Shown one piece after another: positions 8,192 to 17,876 of a stretch of DNA of 64,000 nucleotides. Within the stretch, counting starts at the first letter, position 1. Each line of letters starts with the position of its first letter. The position numbers and the translations under genes are program-made. The stretch comes from Kordiimonas aquimaris (lineage in GTDB: Bacteria > Pseudomonadota > Alphaproteobacteria > Sphingomonadales > Kordiimonadaceae): NCBI RefSeq assembly GCF_025574485.1, contig NZ_JAOBPO010000005.1, positions 124,001-188,000 on the forward strand, read 5' to 3'. The notes beneath the pieces are model-generated. The model saw nothing but the letters and a program-made list of their open reading frames with translations. It had not been told where the DNA came from and did not search any database.

Positions 8192-8743
8192 ATGTTTGAA
8201 ATTTGTCCTGAGCATCAGCTTGATGCCCCTGCTGTAGAGCAACTCCTAGATTCTGTATTTGGTCCAAACCGTTTTTCCAAGGCTTCATACGCTGTGCGCC
8301 GGAATGTCATGCCTATTCAGGATTTATCTTTCATTGCCCGCGCCGATGACGGTCTTATAGGAACTATTCGTTTTTGGCCTATAACGGTGAAAGACATGTT
8401 GTGCGGTGATACTGAACAGGCACTGTTGCTTGGTCCTTTAGCCGTTTCCGGTAGTGCGCGTGGTCAAAATGTTGGCGCCTCATTGGTTTGGCATGCATTG
8501 AACGAAGCAGAAAAGTCAGGATTTAGACGGATACTGTTGGTAGGCGATATGACATATTATGGTCGGTTTGGTTTTCGGCCAACATTGCCAAATTACATCA
8601 CGTTGCCTGGTGGGCGTGATGCGCGGCGTCTTTTGGTGCGACAGTCGGCGCTTTTATTGTCTTTACCAGCTGTTGGTAAGGTTGAGCCTTACACCCAATG
8701 TGGTTTTATGAAACGAAATTCAATACCTGTGGCTGCTGAATAA
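8192..8743 (+). CDS. GNAT N-acetyltransferase, YhbS-like
   Basis: A single GNAT domain over all 183 residues. The acetyl-CoA-binding strand and loop read LLLGPLAVSGSARGQNVGASLVWHAL (central R/Q-x-x-G-x-G/A loop near residues 93-101), followed by the YhbS-type end MTYYGRFGFRP. Such proteins acetylate amines or small molecules; the substrate cannot be inferred. The gene starts with ATG and a weak GAGAA ribosome site. It precedes the DUF1285 operon by 73 bases on the same strand. Confidence 0.85.
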   Translation: MFEICPEHQLDAPAVEQLLDSVFGPNRFSKASYAVRRNVMPIQDLSFIARADDGLIGTIRFWPITVKDMLCGDTEQALLLGPLAVSGSARGQNVGASLVWHALNEAEKSGFRRILLVGDMTYYGRFGFRPTLPNYITLPGGRDARRLLVRQSALLLSLPAVGKVEPYTQCGFMKRNSIPVAAE

Positions 8744-8816
8744 CTTAACTAAAGAATGATGTACCTCTTTCATTTGTTAGTGCTCACGCCATATAATGGT
8801 GGCAGGAGATTTGCTA

Positions 8817-9407
8817 ATGCCAACAAAACAATATGCTGGTTCATTTGACCTGAACACTTTTGTTAAACAGGTTGAGGGACAACGTTTCCCTCCTGTTGAT
8901 AAATGGGAGCCGGAATTTTGTGGTAATATTGACATGCGCATAGCTGTTGATGGTACATGGTTTTATATGGGCACGCCCATAGGCCGCGAAAAAATGGTAC
9001 GCCTTTTTGCATCCGTTTTACGTAAGGATGCTGACGATCAAACATACCTAGTTACGCCAGTAGAGAAGATTGGCATAACTGTTGATGATGCACATTTTGT
9101 AGCGGTTTCTGTTGAAGTGGCCGACCATGGTGACAATCAATCACTTTGTTTTGTCACCAATACGGGTGACAAAGTTATTGCAGACAATGAGCATCCTATA
9201 CGCGTAGAAATAGACGCTGAAACAGGAGAACCACGCCCTTACATCTTGGTGCGTGGTCGCCTTGAGGCATTGATTAGTCGTTCAGTGTATTATGAGCTTG
9301 TGGAGCATGGAGATATTGTGGAGCAAAATGGCGTTAGTAAATGCAGTATTTTAAGTAACGGCGTTACGTTTTCGCTAGGTGAGTGGTCATATGAAAACAT
9401 GGCTTGA
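8817..9407 (+). CDS. DUF1285 domain protein
   Basis: A 196-residue soluble protein matching DUF1285, whose members begin with a PP(V/T)DKWEPEFCG-like strand and contain GTWFYMGTPIGR and YLVTPVEK, all seen here (residues about 28-85). The biochemical role is unknown. The start at 8817 is chosen because GGAG lies 8 bases upstream; an ATG at 8796 lacks this. Its last 17 bases overlap the Nudix hydrolase gene, so the two are translationally coupled and head a four-gene operon ending with the CCA-adding enzyme, an arrangement common in alphaproteobacteria. Confidence 0.88.
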   Translation: MPTKQYAGSFDLNTFVKQVEGQRFPPVDKWEPEFCGNIDMRIAVDGTWFYMGTPIGREKMVRLFASVLRKDADDQTYLVTPVEKIGITVDDAHFVAVSVEVADHGDNQSLCFVTNTGDKVIADNEHPIRVEIDAETGEPRPYILVRGRLEALISRSVYYELVEHGDIVEQNGVSKCSILSNGVTFSLGEWSYENMA

Positions 9408-10011
9408 TGCTGCCTTAAAACAAGAGAACCCTGCAGCACGCGGGTCGCGCAGTGATTTTGATCTCAATAATGAAGCGGACCAGGCTGAATTGGAATCTGA
9501 AACGCTGCGGGCTGCAGCTGTTTTGGTGCCAATTGTGATGCATGATGAAGGCCCGACAGTCCTTCTGACAAAACGAACTGAAAACCTTAGTAAACACGCC
9601 GGGCAGGTTAGCTTCCCGGGAGGCAGCATTGACCCTGAAGATGAAGATGATGTTGCTGCTGCACTGCGTGAAGCCAGTGAAGAGATAGGTTTGCTTCCTG
9701 AGCAGGTGCAAATTCATGGGCGTTTGGATATGTACCGCACAGGTACAGGGTTTGAAATTTCTCCTATTGTTGCAACAATCGAGCCTGGGTTTGAGTTGAT
9801 AATCGCGGAAGATGAAGTAGCCGAAGCGTTTGAGGTGCCTCTGGACTTCTTTTTGGATCGTAGTAACCATCAGCAGCAAAGTGCGGTTTGGCGTGGTCGT
9901 AGACGACATTATTATGCTATGCCGTATGGAGACTACTTCATTTGGGGGGCAACTGCGGCTATGCTCGTTAACCTGATTGATATTTTGGAATCCGTACGGG
10001 AGAGCGCATAA
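9391..10011 (+). CDS. Nudix hydrolase, CoA pyrophosphatase type (NudL-like)
   Basis: A 206-residue Nudix enzyme of the CoA-diphosphatase subgroup, predicted to split CoA or acyl-CoA into phosphopantetheine and 3',5'-ADP. The subgroup signature LLTKRTENLSKHAGQVSFPG (about residues 57-76) is followed by a Nudix box with GGS start and the core REASEEIGL (about 94-102). AGGTGAG before the ATG lies inside the end of the DUF1285 gene. The stop is one base from the next start, so expression is coupled along the operon. Confidence 0.92.
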   Translation: MKTWLDAALKQENPAARGSRSDFDLNNEADQAELESETLRAAAVLVPIVMHDEGPTVLLTKRTENLSKHAGQVSFPGGSIDPEDEDDVAAALREASEEIGLLPEQVQIHGRLDMYRTGTGFEISPIVATIEPGFELIIAEDEVAEAFEVPLDFFLDRSNHQQQSAVWRGRRRHYYAMPYGDYFIWGATAAMLVNLIDILESVRESA

Positions 10012-10012
10012 C

Positions 10013-10306
10013 ATGCTTGTCTTTCTTCGAATAATGCTGTTGATCTTGCCTATTTTGGCGGTGGCTTTGTGGCTTAGATGGCGATCGAAACAGTCGATGG
10101 AAGACGCTGACTTGCAGCTTGAAGCTAAGCGTTTTCGGATTGGCGTCGGCTTTTTGCTGGTAGCTATGGTGCTTACTGGCCTGAGCCTACGTGTATTCGA
10201 TGATGGAGCTGGTGACACTGACTCGGTTTATGTTCCGCCGCATGTCGTGGATGGTGAAGTGGTCCCCGGAAAATTTGTTCCGAAAGATGACCCGGAAACA
10301 CCATAG
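10013..10306 (+). CDS. Small two-helix membrane protein, DUF6111-like
   Basis: A 97-residue protein with two hydrophobic helices (about residues 2-20 and 42-60), a basic linker with RWRSKQ, and a soluble acidic and proline-rich tail ending KDDPETP. Small proteins of this layout (DUF6111) sit between the CoA pyrophosphatase and the CCA-adding enzyme in many alphaproteobacteria, which is the main reason for the assignment. No function is known. It begins one base after the Nudix stop and ends one base before the next ATG. Confidence 0.7.
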   Translation: MLVFLRIMLLILPILAVALWLRWRSKQSMEDADLQLEAKRFRIGVGFLLVAMVLTGLSLRVFDDGAGDTDSVYVPPHVVDGEVVPGKFVPKDDPETP

Positions 10307-10307
10307 A

Positions 10308-11513
10308 ATGACTGTTAACGATCAGCTATTTCTGCGAAATGGCGAATTGCCTGCATGGGTGTCATCGAAGTTTAGTAAGAAGATTTTTGGTGCTTTAGGC
10401 GTGCAAAATGTGCGCTTTGTCGGTGGTGCTGTACGTGACGCTATACTTGATGTTTCCGTATCTGACATTGACATGGCAACTACTCACAAACCGGATGCTG
10501 TTGTGGATAAACTCAATGCTGTCGGATTGAAGGTTATTCCAACTGGATTGAAGCACGGTACTGTTACGGCAGTGTTTGGCGACGAAATGCGTGAAATAAC
10601 AACGCTTCGAGTGGATCAACAAACCGATGGCCGCCATGCTGTCGTTTCTTATACAGATAATTGGTTTGTTGATGCTGAACGCCGGGATTTTACCATAAAT
10701 GCGATGTATTTATCTGCGGACGGTGCACTTTATGACCCCTTTGATGGTCTTGCCGATCTTAATGCTCACCGCGTGCGTTTCATTGGTGACCCAACTAAAC
10801 GAATTGAAGAAGATGCGCTGCGTATCCTTAGGTTTTATCGTTTTTCTAGCCGTTATGCTGATAATATTGACCATGAAGGTCAAAGGGCGTGCAGAAGTGC
10901 TCGTGATAAAATCAAAACGTTGTCTACTGAACGTGTCCGTGATGAGCTGCTGAAACTGTTATCTGGTACATCGCCGCAGCAGGCTCTTATGGCTATGTTT
11001 GAGTCAGGGGTTAGCGAGAGTATTTTCCCTGATGGCTTTGATGCCCTCGAATTGCTCGAACAGCTAGAGTACGATGATCAAAGCAAAGTACATACATCGG
11101 CAATTACACGCCTTTGGTTGTTGGCTGGGGAAGATTCAACTCCTGCACGCCTCGCCAGTAAATTCAAGCTTTCAGGCGCGCAGAAGAGGCACCTTAGTCA
11201 GGTCGCGTCGATACATGCTGAAGGCAATGCTCTGACTGAAAAACATATCAGGCAGCTTTTCTATAGCTTTGACCCGCTAACTGTCTGTGAAGCTGTGTAT
11301 TTAATGCGCGATAACGCCTTAACGTCATGTGTTCATGAACAAGCTAAATACTGGGAACAAAAAACGCTTCCTGTTTCTGCGCATGACTTGATGGCGCTGG
11401 GGCAGGAGGCAGGGCCTGGCTTGGGTGATGCACTGAAAAGTCTTGAAACAAAATGGCTGGATAGCGATTTCTCACTATCCAAAGAAGAGCTGTTAAACTT
11501 GATAACTAGCTGA
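10308..11513 (+). CDS. cca: CCA tRNA nucleotidyltransferase
   Basis: Adds or repairs the 3' CCA of tRNAs. The class II nucleotidyltransferase head is clear: GGAVRDAILDVSVSDIDMAT (about residues 35-54) contains the G-G-x-V-R-D motif and the metal-binding DxD, then RRDFTINAMYL (about 125-135) and RIEEDALRILRFYRFSSRY (about 165-183), followed by the helical C-terminal body. The length of 401 residues is usual for alphaproteobacteria. The start follows the DUF6111 stop by a single base; an upstream in-frame extension would overlap that gene and is not used. Last gene of the operon, converging on the SYLF gene with 9 bases between. Confidence 0.96.
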   Translation: MTVNDQLFLRNGELPAWVSSKFSKKIFGALGVQNVRFVGGAVRDAILDVSVSDIDMATTHKPDAVVDKLNAVGLKVIPTGLKHGTVTAVFGDEMREITTLRVDQQTDGRHAVVSYTDNWFVDAERRDFTINAMYLSADGALYDPFDGLADLNAHRVRFIGDPTKRIEEDALRILRFYRFSSRYADNIDHEGQRACRSARDKIKTLSTERVRDELLKLLSGTSPQQALMAMFESGVSESIFPDGFDALELLEQLEYDDQSKVHTSAITRLWLLAGEDSTPARLASKFKLSGAQKRHLSQVASIHAEGNALTEKHIRQLFYSFDPLTVCEAVYLMRDNALTSCVHEQAKYWEQKTLPVSAHDLMALGQEAGPGLGDALKSLETKWLDSDFSLSKEELLNLITS

Positions 11514-11522
11514 GAGATTAAC

Positions 11523-12101
11523 TTACAAGCCTTTGTTTAGCTTTTTGTCTTTCCAGTATTTAGTACCTTGAATAGTTGCTTGTAATACAAGGCCATTTTT
11601 TGTGAATTGATAAATGCTTACTTTTTTGCGAACAGAAGCAGCTTCTCCAATTTCACCGCCAACATCGTCTGCGCGTGCTGCTGCATCGACTTCACCAGAA
11701 AGGTCCCAGCCTTTGTTTACGAAGCTGTCAAAAGCACCGCGGTCATGAAAGATAAAAACAGCACGAAAATCTTTTAGGCCCAAGCCAATACCGACACCAG
11801 CAGAGCCCATTTTCATAAATGTTTCTTTTCCTGATGCATTGTCATAGGCAACACCGCGACCACCTTCTGCGGCAAAAAGAACAACATTAATGCCAACATT
11901 CTTAAATACAGCATAACCAACAGCTTCATCAATTTCTGCATTGGCTTGAGGGCGTGTTTCAAACAACTCTGTTAGCACGTCTTGACGCATCTCGCGGATT
12001 TTTGCCCGTTTTTCTTCAGGTGTATCTGCAAGAGCACTTGTTCCCAACAACAATAAGCTCATTGTGGATGCTATAATTAATGAGACGCTTTTCTTAAGCA
12101 T
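11523..12101 (-). CDS. Exported SYLF (YSC84-like) lipid-binding domain protein
   Basis: A 192-residue protein with a clear N-terminal signal peptide (hydrophobic residues about 6-22, cleavage likely after ALA). The mature part is one SYLF domain: AVGYAVFKNVGINVVLFAA, then GGRGVAYD, and MKMGSAGVGIGLGLKD, motifs shared with bacterial YSC84 proteins and the eukaryotic SH3YL1/Ysc84 group, which bind phosphoinositides. Bacterial members are envelope proteins of unclear role. AAGGG precedes the ATG at some distance. Single gene. Confidence 0.88.
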   Translation of the reverse strand: MLKKSVSLIIASTMSLLLLGTSALADTPEEKRAKIREMRQDVLTELFETRPQANAEIDEAVGYAVFKNVGINVVLFAAEGGRGVAYDNASGKETFMKMGSAGVGIGLGLKDFRAVFIFHDRGAFDSFVNKGWDLSGEVDAAARADDVGGEIGEAASVRKKVSIYQFTKNGLVLQATIQGTKYWKDKKLNKGL

Positions 12102-12194
12102 AGAATGAACCCTTTTAAATTTGTGACGGTTGTAATTTCTATAAAGATAAAGGCATTTTTACGGCGAAGAAATCAATAGTCGGCTGATTCACAA

Positions 12195-12626
12195 TCACAG
12201 AACAATGATCACGATTATGCTATAACGCAGTGTTTTCCCAAGCGTTACCAGCAGCAAAAACGGCAAAAATGGAACCCTTAATACACCAGCGATTAAAGTT
12301 AATGGATCGCCAACTATAGGTAACCATGCAAACAATAGCGACCAAATCCCATATTTTCTGAAATGTAATGAAGCCTTTTCTATTTTATCAGGTGTAAATG
12401 GAAACCATTTTCTGTTTTCAAATTTCGTTATTTTATGACCTAGCCACCAATTAACTATTGAGCCGATTACATTGCCAGCAGTTGCAAACAGCAGCAACAA
12501 CAGCGGATGTCCATTGCCACTTTTTAAAAAGGCGGCAAGTGCAAATTCTGATAGCGCCGGTAATATCGTAGCGGCCAGAAAAGCATTCCAAAACAGGGTG
12601 CCGTATACAGCAAGGTCATGCATCAT
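12195..12626 (-). CDS. yqaA: YqaA-family membrane protein (DedA/VTT superfamily)
   Basis: A 143-residue inner-membrane protein with about four hydrophobic segments. The pattern LSEFALAAFL, a G-N-x-x-G-S-x-x-N-W segment and FAWLPIVGDPLTLIAGVLR (with the conserved Pro, Gly and Asp) is that of YqaA, a small relative of the DedA lipid-scramblase-like family. Its exact function is unknown. It begins only 6 bases after the hemF stop and is therefore the last gene of trmL-hemF-yqaA. Confidence 0.88.
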   Translation of the reverse strand: MMHDLAVYGTLFWNAFLAATILPALSEFALAAFLKSGNGHPLLLLLFATAGNVIGSIVNWWLGHKITKFENRKWFPFTPDKIEKASLHFRKYGIWSLLFAWLPIVGDPLTLIAGVLRVPFLPFLLLVTLGKTLRYSIIVIIVL

Positions 12627-12632
12627 GAAGTA

Positions 12633-13499
12633 TTACGGCCATTTAGCCTCTGGCGGTAATGACATCAAGATAGCTTCAACATTACCGCCTGTTTTCAAGC
12701 CAAATGTTGTGCCGCGGTCATAGGCCAAATTAAACTCAGCATAATGTCCGCGATAAATGAGCTGTGTTTCACGTTCCTCGGCAGTCCATGGTTCGTCCAT
12801 ATGCTGCCGGACGAGAGAGGGGTAGATATCTAAAAAAGTGCGACCTACATCTTGTGTGAAAGCAAAGTCATTATCCCAGCTGTCTGTGGCCAGCTGATCA
12901 TAGAAAATACCGCCTTCACCGCGCGCTTTCTGGCGGTGAGGTATATAGAAATATTCATCACACCATTTTTTGTATTTCTCGTAATAAGCAGGATCGTGAC
13001 GATCACAGCAGTTTTTAAAGGCCGTATGAAATTCATCTGTATCTTTGGTGTTTGGTAGGGGGGCGTTAAGGTCTGCGCCGCCGCCAAACCAGCTTTTTGC
13101 GGTGCAGATAAACCGCGTATTCATGTGAACAGCAGGCACACGCGGACTGTTCATGTGTGCGACAAGAGATATGCCAGTTGCAAAAAACGCAGGGTTTTGA
13201 TCTGCTCCTGGTATATTTTTGGCAAATTCTTCAGTGAACGTGCCAAATACAGTCGAGATATTAACACCAACTTTTTCGAAAACACGGCCACCTTTCATAA
13301 TGGACATCACACCACCACCGCCCGGCGCCCCATCTGCCTGATTTGTGCGATCCCAGTTTTTGCGTTTAAACCGGCCTGCAGGTTTTTCTGACATTAAGCC
13401 TGTATTGTCATCTTCAATCGCTTCGAAGCTGGCGCATATCTGGTCGCGCAATTCCTTGAACCAGGCTGAGGCTTGTAGTTTTTTCTGTTCTATATCCAT
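12633..13499 (-). CDS. hemF: Oxygen-dependent coproporphyrinogen III oxidase
   Basis: Converts coproporphyrinogen III to protoporphyrinogen IX with O2 in haem synthesis. Of the 288 residues, [38 protein letters not shown] and [13 protein letters not shown] are family signatures, and [10 protein letters not shown]-type and [11 protein letters not shown] segments follow in the expected order. The protein is cytoplasmic. It sits between trmL and yqaA, and across the divergent control region from petABC, so haem supply and a haem-bearing complex share a locus, as in many alphaproteobacteria. Confidence 0.98.
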   Translation of the reverse strand: MDIEQKKLQASAWFKELRDQICASFEAIEDDNTGLMSEKPAGRFKRKNWDRTNQADGAPGGGGVMSIMKGGRVFEKVGVNISTVFGTFTEEFAKNIPGADQNPAFFATGISLVAHMNSPRVPAVHMNTRFICTAKSWFGGGADLNAPLPNTKDTDEFHTAFKNCCDRHDPAYYEKYKKWCDEYFYIPHRQKARGEGGIFYDQLATDSWDNDFAFTQDVGRTFLDIYPSLVRQHMDEPWTAEERETQLIYRGHYAEFNLAYDRGTTFGLKTGGNVEAILMSLPPEAKWP

Positions 13500-13521
13500 G
13501 GGAGTTACTCTTAAAATACGT

Positions 13522-13986
13522 TCAGGTGTTGTGAGGTAATAGTGCTGTTTGTCTTAGAGCTTCACCTAATACCATTGACATAGCCACTGCAACGTTGAGT
13601 GAGCGCACATTCGGGTTCATAGGTATGGTAATGCATGCATCGGCATGTTTGTGTACAAAATCGGGCGCCCCGGCAGATTCGCTGCCGACCATCAAGACAT
13701 CATCAGGTTTGAATGAAAAGTTGGTATACGCCATGTCGGATTTTGTCGTTAAGAGAATCGTACGGCGATTGTTTGTTTCTTGCCAACCCTTGAACGCATT
13801 CCACTCAAGGTGATGGTGAATATCGACAAAATCGGCATAATCCATTGCATATCGCTTAACTGCCTTAGTTGAAAAGGGAAATCCGCACGGTTCAATTACG
13901 TGAACGGGCGTATTCATACATGCACCAAGGCGCAAAAGCGTGCCGGTGTTGGGTGGTTGATCAGGCTGAAACAATGCAATATCCAT
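13522..13986 (-). CDS. trmL: tRNA (cytidine/uridine-34 2'-O)-methyltransferase TrmL (SPOUT family)
   Basis: Methylates the wobble-position ribose of tRNA-Leu isoacceptors. The 154-residue form starts [20 protein letters not shown], the normal N-terminus of TrmL; an 18-residue upstream extension of the frame is rejected because the family begins at this methionine. The SPOUT knot is shown by [14 protein letters not shown] (about 92-105) and by [20 protein letters not shown] (about 115-134). It is the first gene of a leftward operon with hemF and diverges from petA. Confidence 0.96.
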   Translation of the reverse strand: MDIALFQPDQPPNTGTLLRLGACMNTPVHVIEPCGFPFSTKAVKRYAMDYADFVDIHHHLEWNAFKGWQETNNRRTILLTTKSDMAYTNFSFKPDDVLMVGSESAGAPDFVHKHADACITIPMNPNVRSLNVAVAMSMVLGEALRQTALLPHNT

Positions 13987-14269
13987 GGCGGGGAACCTAT
14001 AGTGTCTGGTTGATAGGATCAACGACAGACAATTGTGCACGAAATTTTAACGGGTTTTTTCTATATTTTGGCTATAAACGCTTGCCTCTTGAGGCGTAGG
14101 CGACTAAACAAATCCCAAATTCGGGATGGTTCTAGGGGACTTTCCGCAATCCTTGCTTTGTGGACAGTGCGTCTGTGTGACGCATTACTATGAGACAAGG
14201 GTTAGATAGAATAGGGTCCACGCCGATAGGCGAAGGTCTTTTATATCACTTCCTGTCAGGGAATATTAA

Positions 14270-14824
14270 ATGAGCACACTTGAGACGACAAACCATGAAG
14301 AAGAAGGCGTTTCACGCCGTGATATGCTTCATGTAGGCGCTGGCGTTATGGCTGGCGTTGGTGCGGTAGGGGCTGTTTGGCCATTTATCGATCAAATGAA
14401 TCCTGCGGCTGATACGCTTGCGTTAGCGTCTGTTGAAATCGACATTAGTCAAATTGAAACAGGTGCGGCCGTTGTTATTACATGGCGTGGTAAACCTGTA
14501 TTTATCCGTCACCGGACCGCAGCTGAGATTGAAGAGGCGCGTACCGTAAATGTGGCCGAGCTTCCTGATCGTCAAACAGATGATGAGCGTGTGCTTGCAG
14601 GTAAAGACGAATGGCTTGTTGTTCTCGGTGTATGTACACACCTTGGTTGTGTGCCGCTTGGAACCAAGTCTGGTGACGACAAAGGTGAGTACGGCGGTTG
14701 GTTCTGCCCATGTCATGGGTCCCATTATGATACATCAGGTCGTATTCGTAAGGGTCCTGCACCTAAAAACCTTGAGGTGCCTGAGTATGCATTCCTCAGC
14801 GACACAACATTGAAAATCGGGTAG
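14270..14824 (+). CDS. petA: Ubiquinol-cytochrome c reductase iron-sulfur (Rieske) subunit
   Basis: Rieske [2Fe-2S] subunit of the bc1 complex, taking electrons from ubiquinol at the periplasmic face. A twin-arginine-like SRRDML precedes the single membrane helix (about residues 20-40). Cluster box I is C122-T-H124-L-G-C127 and box II C146-P-C148-H149; C122, C146, H124 and H149 bind the cluster and C127/C148 form the disulfide. Length 184 residues is normal. First gene of petABC, 11 bases before petB. The 283-base region upstream, shared with trmL, includes a small dyad TGCGTC/GACGCA near 14167-14183. Confidence 0.98.
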   Translation: MSTLETTNHEEEGVSRRDMLHVGAGVMAGVGAVGAVWPFIDQMNPAADTLALASVEIDISQIETGAAVVITWRGKPVFIRHRTAAEIEEARTVNVAELPDRQTDDERVLAGKDEWLVVLGVCTHLGCVPLGTKSGDDKGEYGGWFCPCHGSHYDTSGRIRKGPAPKNLEVPEYAFLSDTTLKIG

Positions 14825-14835
14825 GAGGATAGATC

Positions 14836-16107
14836 ATGGCTGAATGGGAATCCGTGAAACCTGAAAATAAGGCGTTATCTTGGTTTGAGGAACGCCTTCC
14901 GGTTTTGTCTTTGATGAACAACGTTATGGGGCCGGGCACACCGACGCCTCGTAATCTGAATTATGCTTGGAACTTTGGTTCTCTTGCTGGTTTGATGTTG
15001 GTGATCCAGATTATCTCAGGCATTGTGCTTGCAATGCACTATGCTGCTAATACAGGCATCGCTTTTGATAGTGTTGAGCGCATCATGCGCGATGTTAACT
15101 ATGGTTGGCTGATCCGTTACATGCATGCCAATGGTGCATCCTTCTTCTTTATCGCTGTATATATTCATATTTTCCGCGGCCTTTATTATGGCTCTTACAA
15201 AGCGCCTCGTGAAGTATTGTGGATGTTAGGTCTTGTTATCTTCTTGCTGATGATGGCAACAGCATTCATGGGTTACGTATTGCCTTGGGGGCAGATGTCT
15301 TTCTGGGGTGCAACAGTTATTACCAACTTGTTCTCAGCGGTTCCTGTTGTCGGTGACAGCATTGTGACGCTGCTTTGGGGCGGTTTCTCGGTAGATAACC
15401 CAACACTTAACCGTTTCTTTAGCTTGCACTACTTACTACCGTTTGTGATCACGGGTGTTGTGATCCTTCACCTGTGGGCAAAGAAGGTTTCAGATAGTGG
15501 TAACCCGCTGGGTATCGAAGTAAAGTCAAGCGCAGACCAAATTCCGTTCCACCCTTATTACACAATTAAGGATGCGTTTGGCGCTGGTGTGTTCTTCTTG
15601 TTGTTCGCAGCATTTGTTTTCTATATGCCAAATACACTTGGGCATCCTGATAATTATATTCCGGCTGATCCGCTCGTGACACCAGACAGTATCGTGCCTG
15701 AGTGGTACTTCCTGCCATTCTATGCGATCCTACGCTCAATTACCTTTGATATCGGTATTCCAGGAACCGACATCATCTTTATTGATGCCAAGTTGCTCGG
15801 CGTAATAGCAATGTTCTCGGCGATTATTGTGCTGTTCTTCTTGCCATGGCTGGATACGAGCAAGGTGCGTTCAACTAAATTCCGTCCGATGTATTTCTGG
15901 TTTTTCTGGATATTGGTTGCAGATATGGCGTTGCTTACCGTTGTAGGCGGTAAAAAACCCGAGGGAATCTGGCCACTCTTAGGCTTGATTGGAACCTTCT
16001 ATTATTTTGCACATTTCCTGGTAGTGCTGCCGCTTCTCGGTAAAATTGAGAAAACGCTGCCATTGCCGGAAAGCATTTCCAATTCAGTATTGAAACCGGC
16101 AGAGTAA
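14836..16107 (+). CDS. petB: Cytochrome b of the bc1 complex
   Basis: Central membrane subunit with the two b-haems and the Qo and Qi quinone sites. The four haem ligands are visible as H97, H111, H198 and H212 in helices B and D. The Qo motif PEWY lies in [15 protein letters not shown]. About eight to nine membrane helices over 423 residues fit the full-length, unsplit alphaproteobacterial type. GGAGG lies about 9 bases before the ATG. Second gene of petABC, followed by petC after 11 bases. Confidence 0.98.
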   Translation: MAEWESVKPENKALSWFEERLPVLSLMNNVMGPGTPTPRNLNYAWNFGSLAGLMLVIQIISGIVLAMHYAANTGIAFDSVERIMRDVNYGWLIRYMHANGASFFFIAVYIHIFRGLYYGSYKAPREVLWMLGLVIFLLMMATAFMGYVLPWGQMSFWGATVITNLFSAVPVVGDSIVTLLWGGFSVDNPTLNRFFSLHYLLPFVITGVVILHLWAKKVSDSGNPLGIEVKSSADQIPFHPYYTIKDAFGAGVFFLLFAAFVFYMPNTLGHPDNYIPADPLVTPDSIVPEWYFLPFYAILRSITFDIGIPGTDIIFIDAKLLGVIAMFSAIIVLFFLPWLDTSKVRSTKFRPMYFWFFWILVADMALLTVVGGKKPEGIWPLLGLIGTFYYFAHFLVVLPLLGKIEKTLPLPESISNSVLKPAE

Positions 16108-16118
16108 GGGTAAGAATA

Positions 16119-16910
16119 ATGAAAATGATAAAAAACATTACAGTTGCCCTAACAGTTGGTGTTGCCGTTTCAATCAGCGCTATGGCTGCTGGTGCGGGTA
16201 AGCACCCTTTGCAAGTTGAGTGGTCTTTCGATGGTCCATTCGGCAAGTTTGATCGTGCGTCAGCACAGCGTGGCTGGCAGGTTTACAAGCAGGTTTGCGC
16301 AGCGTGCCACAGCCTGAAGTACTTTCGTTTCCGCAATCTCGCAGAAATTGGCTATGACGAAGACATGATCAAAGCGTTTGCTGCTGAATATGAAGTAGCT
16401 GGCGATGTTGATGATTTTGGTGATCCAACAACACGCAATGCTTTGCCTCAGGATGTATTCCCAAGTCCATTTGCCAACGACAATGCTGCTCGTGCGTCAA
16501 ATGGCGGCGCATTGCCACCAGATCTTTCGCTAATGGTGAAGGCGCGTCATGATGGTGCCAATTATGTGTATAGTTTGCTGACGGGCTATGAGGATTCTGC
16601 GCCTGCAGGTTTTGATCTGACAGACGGTAAATATTACAATGAGTATTTCAAAGGTGCCCAGATTTCTATGGCGCCGCCATTATTTGCGGGTTCCATTGAT
16701 TACGAAGACGGCACAGAAGCTTCTGCCGACCAAATGGCAAAAGACGTTGTTATGTTCTTGACATATGTGTCTGAGCCTTCGCTGGAAAAACGTCACCAGA
16801 TGGGTATTAAAGTACTGTTGTTCCTTCTGATGCTAACCATTCTTCTCTACATGTCCATGAAGAAGATTTGGAAGCCAGTTAAAGAAGGTAAGAACTTCTA
16901 CGAAGACTAA
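16119..16910 (+). CDS. petC: Cytochrome c1 of the bc1 complex
   Basis: Periplasmic c-type cytochrome with C-terminal anchor. A Sec signal peptide (about residues 1-26, ending AMAAGA) precedes the mature start. The haem site is C60-A-A-C63-H64, and the methionine ligand lies in AQISMAPPLF (about 185-194). The last 35 residues hold one membrane helix (VLLFLLMLTILLYMSM) with a basic cytoplasmic tail, the standard c1 anchor. The operon ends here, with an intrinsic terminator 24 bases past the stop. Confidence 0.98.
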   Translation: MKMIKNITVALTVGVAVSISAMAAGAGKHPLQVEWSFDGPFGKFDRASAQRGWQVYKQVCAACHSLKYFRFRNLAEIGYDEDMIKAFAAEYEVAGDVDDFGDPTTRNALPQDVFPSPFANDNAARASNGGALPPDLSLMVKARHDGANYVYSLLTGYEDSAPAGFDLTDGKYYNEYFKGAQISMAPPLFAGSIDYEDGTEASADQMAKDVVMFLTYVSEPSLEKRHQMGIKVLLFLLMLTILLYMSMKKIWKPVKEGKNFYED

Positions 16911-16932
16911 GGTTTCGTTGCATGAAATTATT

Positions 16933-16962
16933 AAAAGGGCTGCCAATTTGGCGGCCCTTTTT
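16933..16962 (+). terminator. petABC intrinsic terminator
   Basis: AAGGGCTGCC (16935-16944) pairs with GGCGGCCCTT (16950-16959), one T-G wobble, 5-base loop, and a following T-run. An A-run at the 5' side may let it act for the other strand too, but no leftward gene ends here. Confidence 0.9.
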
Positions 16963-17099
16963 CGTCTCGGCACGACAAATGTTTATCTGAAAGTTGCCGT
17001 AGTTCTATGAAGCGGCACAGCCGTTGTATTGACAGAAAGCGCGCCTACCATAAACTGGAAAATATTACGCCTATGCCAGCAAATTTTAAGGAACTAACT

Positions 17100-17543
17100 A
17101 TGAAGAAGTTTATCTTGTTAGGTATTGTTATTTTCAGTTTTGGTGCATCAGCTACTAATCAGACAATTGAAGACCTTGTTAAGACACATGACGAGATTGT
17201 TTTTCAACCTGCTCCGGAGTTTGAAGGGCTTGAAGTAGCGCTTATAGCTGGCAACCCGAATGCCCCGGGGCCTTATGTTTTGCGTGCAAAATTTGCTGCA
17301 GGCATTTTGTCAAAGCCGCACTCCCATGATCAGATACGTCATATTACCGTTCTGAAAGGTATATGGCACTTTGGTCTTGGGCCAAGTGGCAGTTGTGATG
17401 GCACAAAGCCTATTAATGCTGGTGGCACCGCCTTACATCCGAAAGGTGTTGTTCATTATGACGGCGCTTGCGGCAGCGAAACCATTGTTGAAATTACTGG
17501 CATCGGTCCTGTGAAAACAACATTTGTGAAACCGGCACAATAA
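17100..17543 (+). CDS. Exported cupin-domain protein
   Basis: A 147-residue protein with a short Sec signal peptide (MKKFILLGIVIFSFGASA). The remainder is one cupin barrel: motif 1 SKPHSHDQIRHITVLKGIWH (about residues 70-89) supplies His-x-His and a later His as likely metal ligands, and motif 2 is HPKGVVHYDG. Two cysteines (SCDG and ACGS) might form a disulfide in the periplasm. AAGGAAC is placed well for this ATG, and the signal peptide supports it; the frame is open 93 bases further up without such signs. Substrate and metal unknown. Confidence 0.83.
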   Translation: MKKFILLGIVIFSFGASATNQTIEDLVKTHDEIVFQPAPEFEGLEVALIAGNPNAPGPYVLRAKFAAGILSKPHSHDQIRHITVLKGIWHFGLGPSGSCDGTKPINAGGTALHPKGVVHYDGACGSETIVEITGIGPVKTTFVKPAQ

Positions 17544-17565
17544 GGTTTTCCGTACGCGTAAGCTT

Positions 17566-17868
17566 TTACTTTATATGGCTACCAGTACCGTCGCCTTTGG
17601 ATTGCCACTGACGCGCTCTGTTTTCTTGCATTTTTTCAGTAACGGCCTGACTGGCATCAAGCTCATGAATATGAAGAAGACGGTATAACAAGATCAAAAC
17701 ATCTGCGGCTTCTTTGCTGATTTCTTCAGAGTTACCTGAGATGACAGCTTCTTCTAATTCATCCAGCTCTTTGCGAGCGCGACTGACTAGAGCCTCTGGC
17801 TTGTCTACTTTGCCAAAGGTTGCATCCGCCCATTCGGTGATTGAATGCTGGGTTTCAGTTTTGACCAT
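17566..17868 (-). CDS. MazG-like nucleotide pyrophosphohydrolase
   Basis: A small all-alpha protein of 100 residues with the MazG/dUTPase-fold metal motif: RKELDELEEAV (about residues 31-41), then EISKEAADVLILLYRL (about 50-65), where the E-x-x-E and later E-x-x-D residues bind magnesium. The family hydrolyses nucleoside triphosphates to monophosphates as house cleaning. The ATG at 17868 has GAGAGG just upstream; a TTG at 17880 overlapping the preceding stop is a possible alternative start. It follows the PAS-domain gene with essentially no gap and is probably coupled to it. Confidence 0.75.
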   Translation of the reverse strand: MVKTETQHSITEWADATFGKVDKPEALVSRARKELDELEEAVISGNSEEISKEAADVLILLYRLLHIHELDASQAVTEKMQENRARQWQSKGDGTGSHIK

Positions 17869-17876
17869 CTGGCCTC

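Noticed and set aside
9415-10218. 267-codon minus-strand frame opposite the Nudix and DUF6111 genes
   Set aside because: The plus strand holds a coherent operon with clear Nudix motifs; the reverse frame has no domain and unusual composition.
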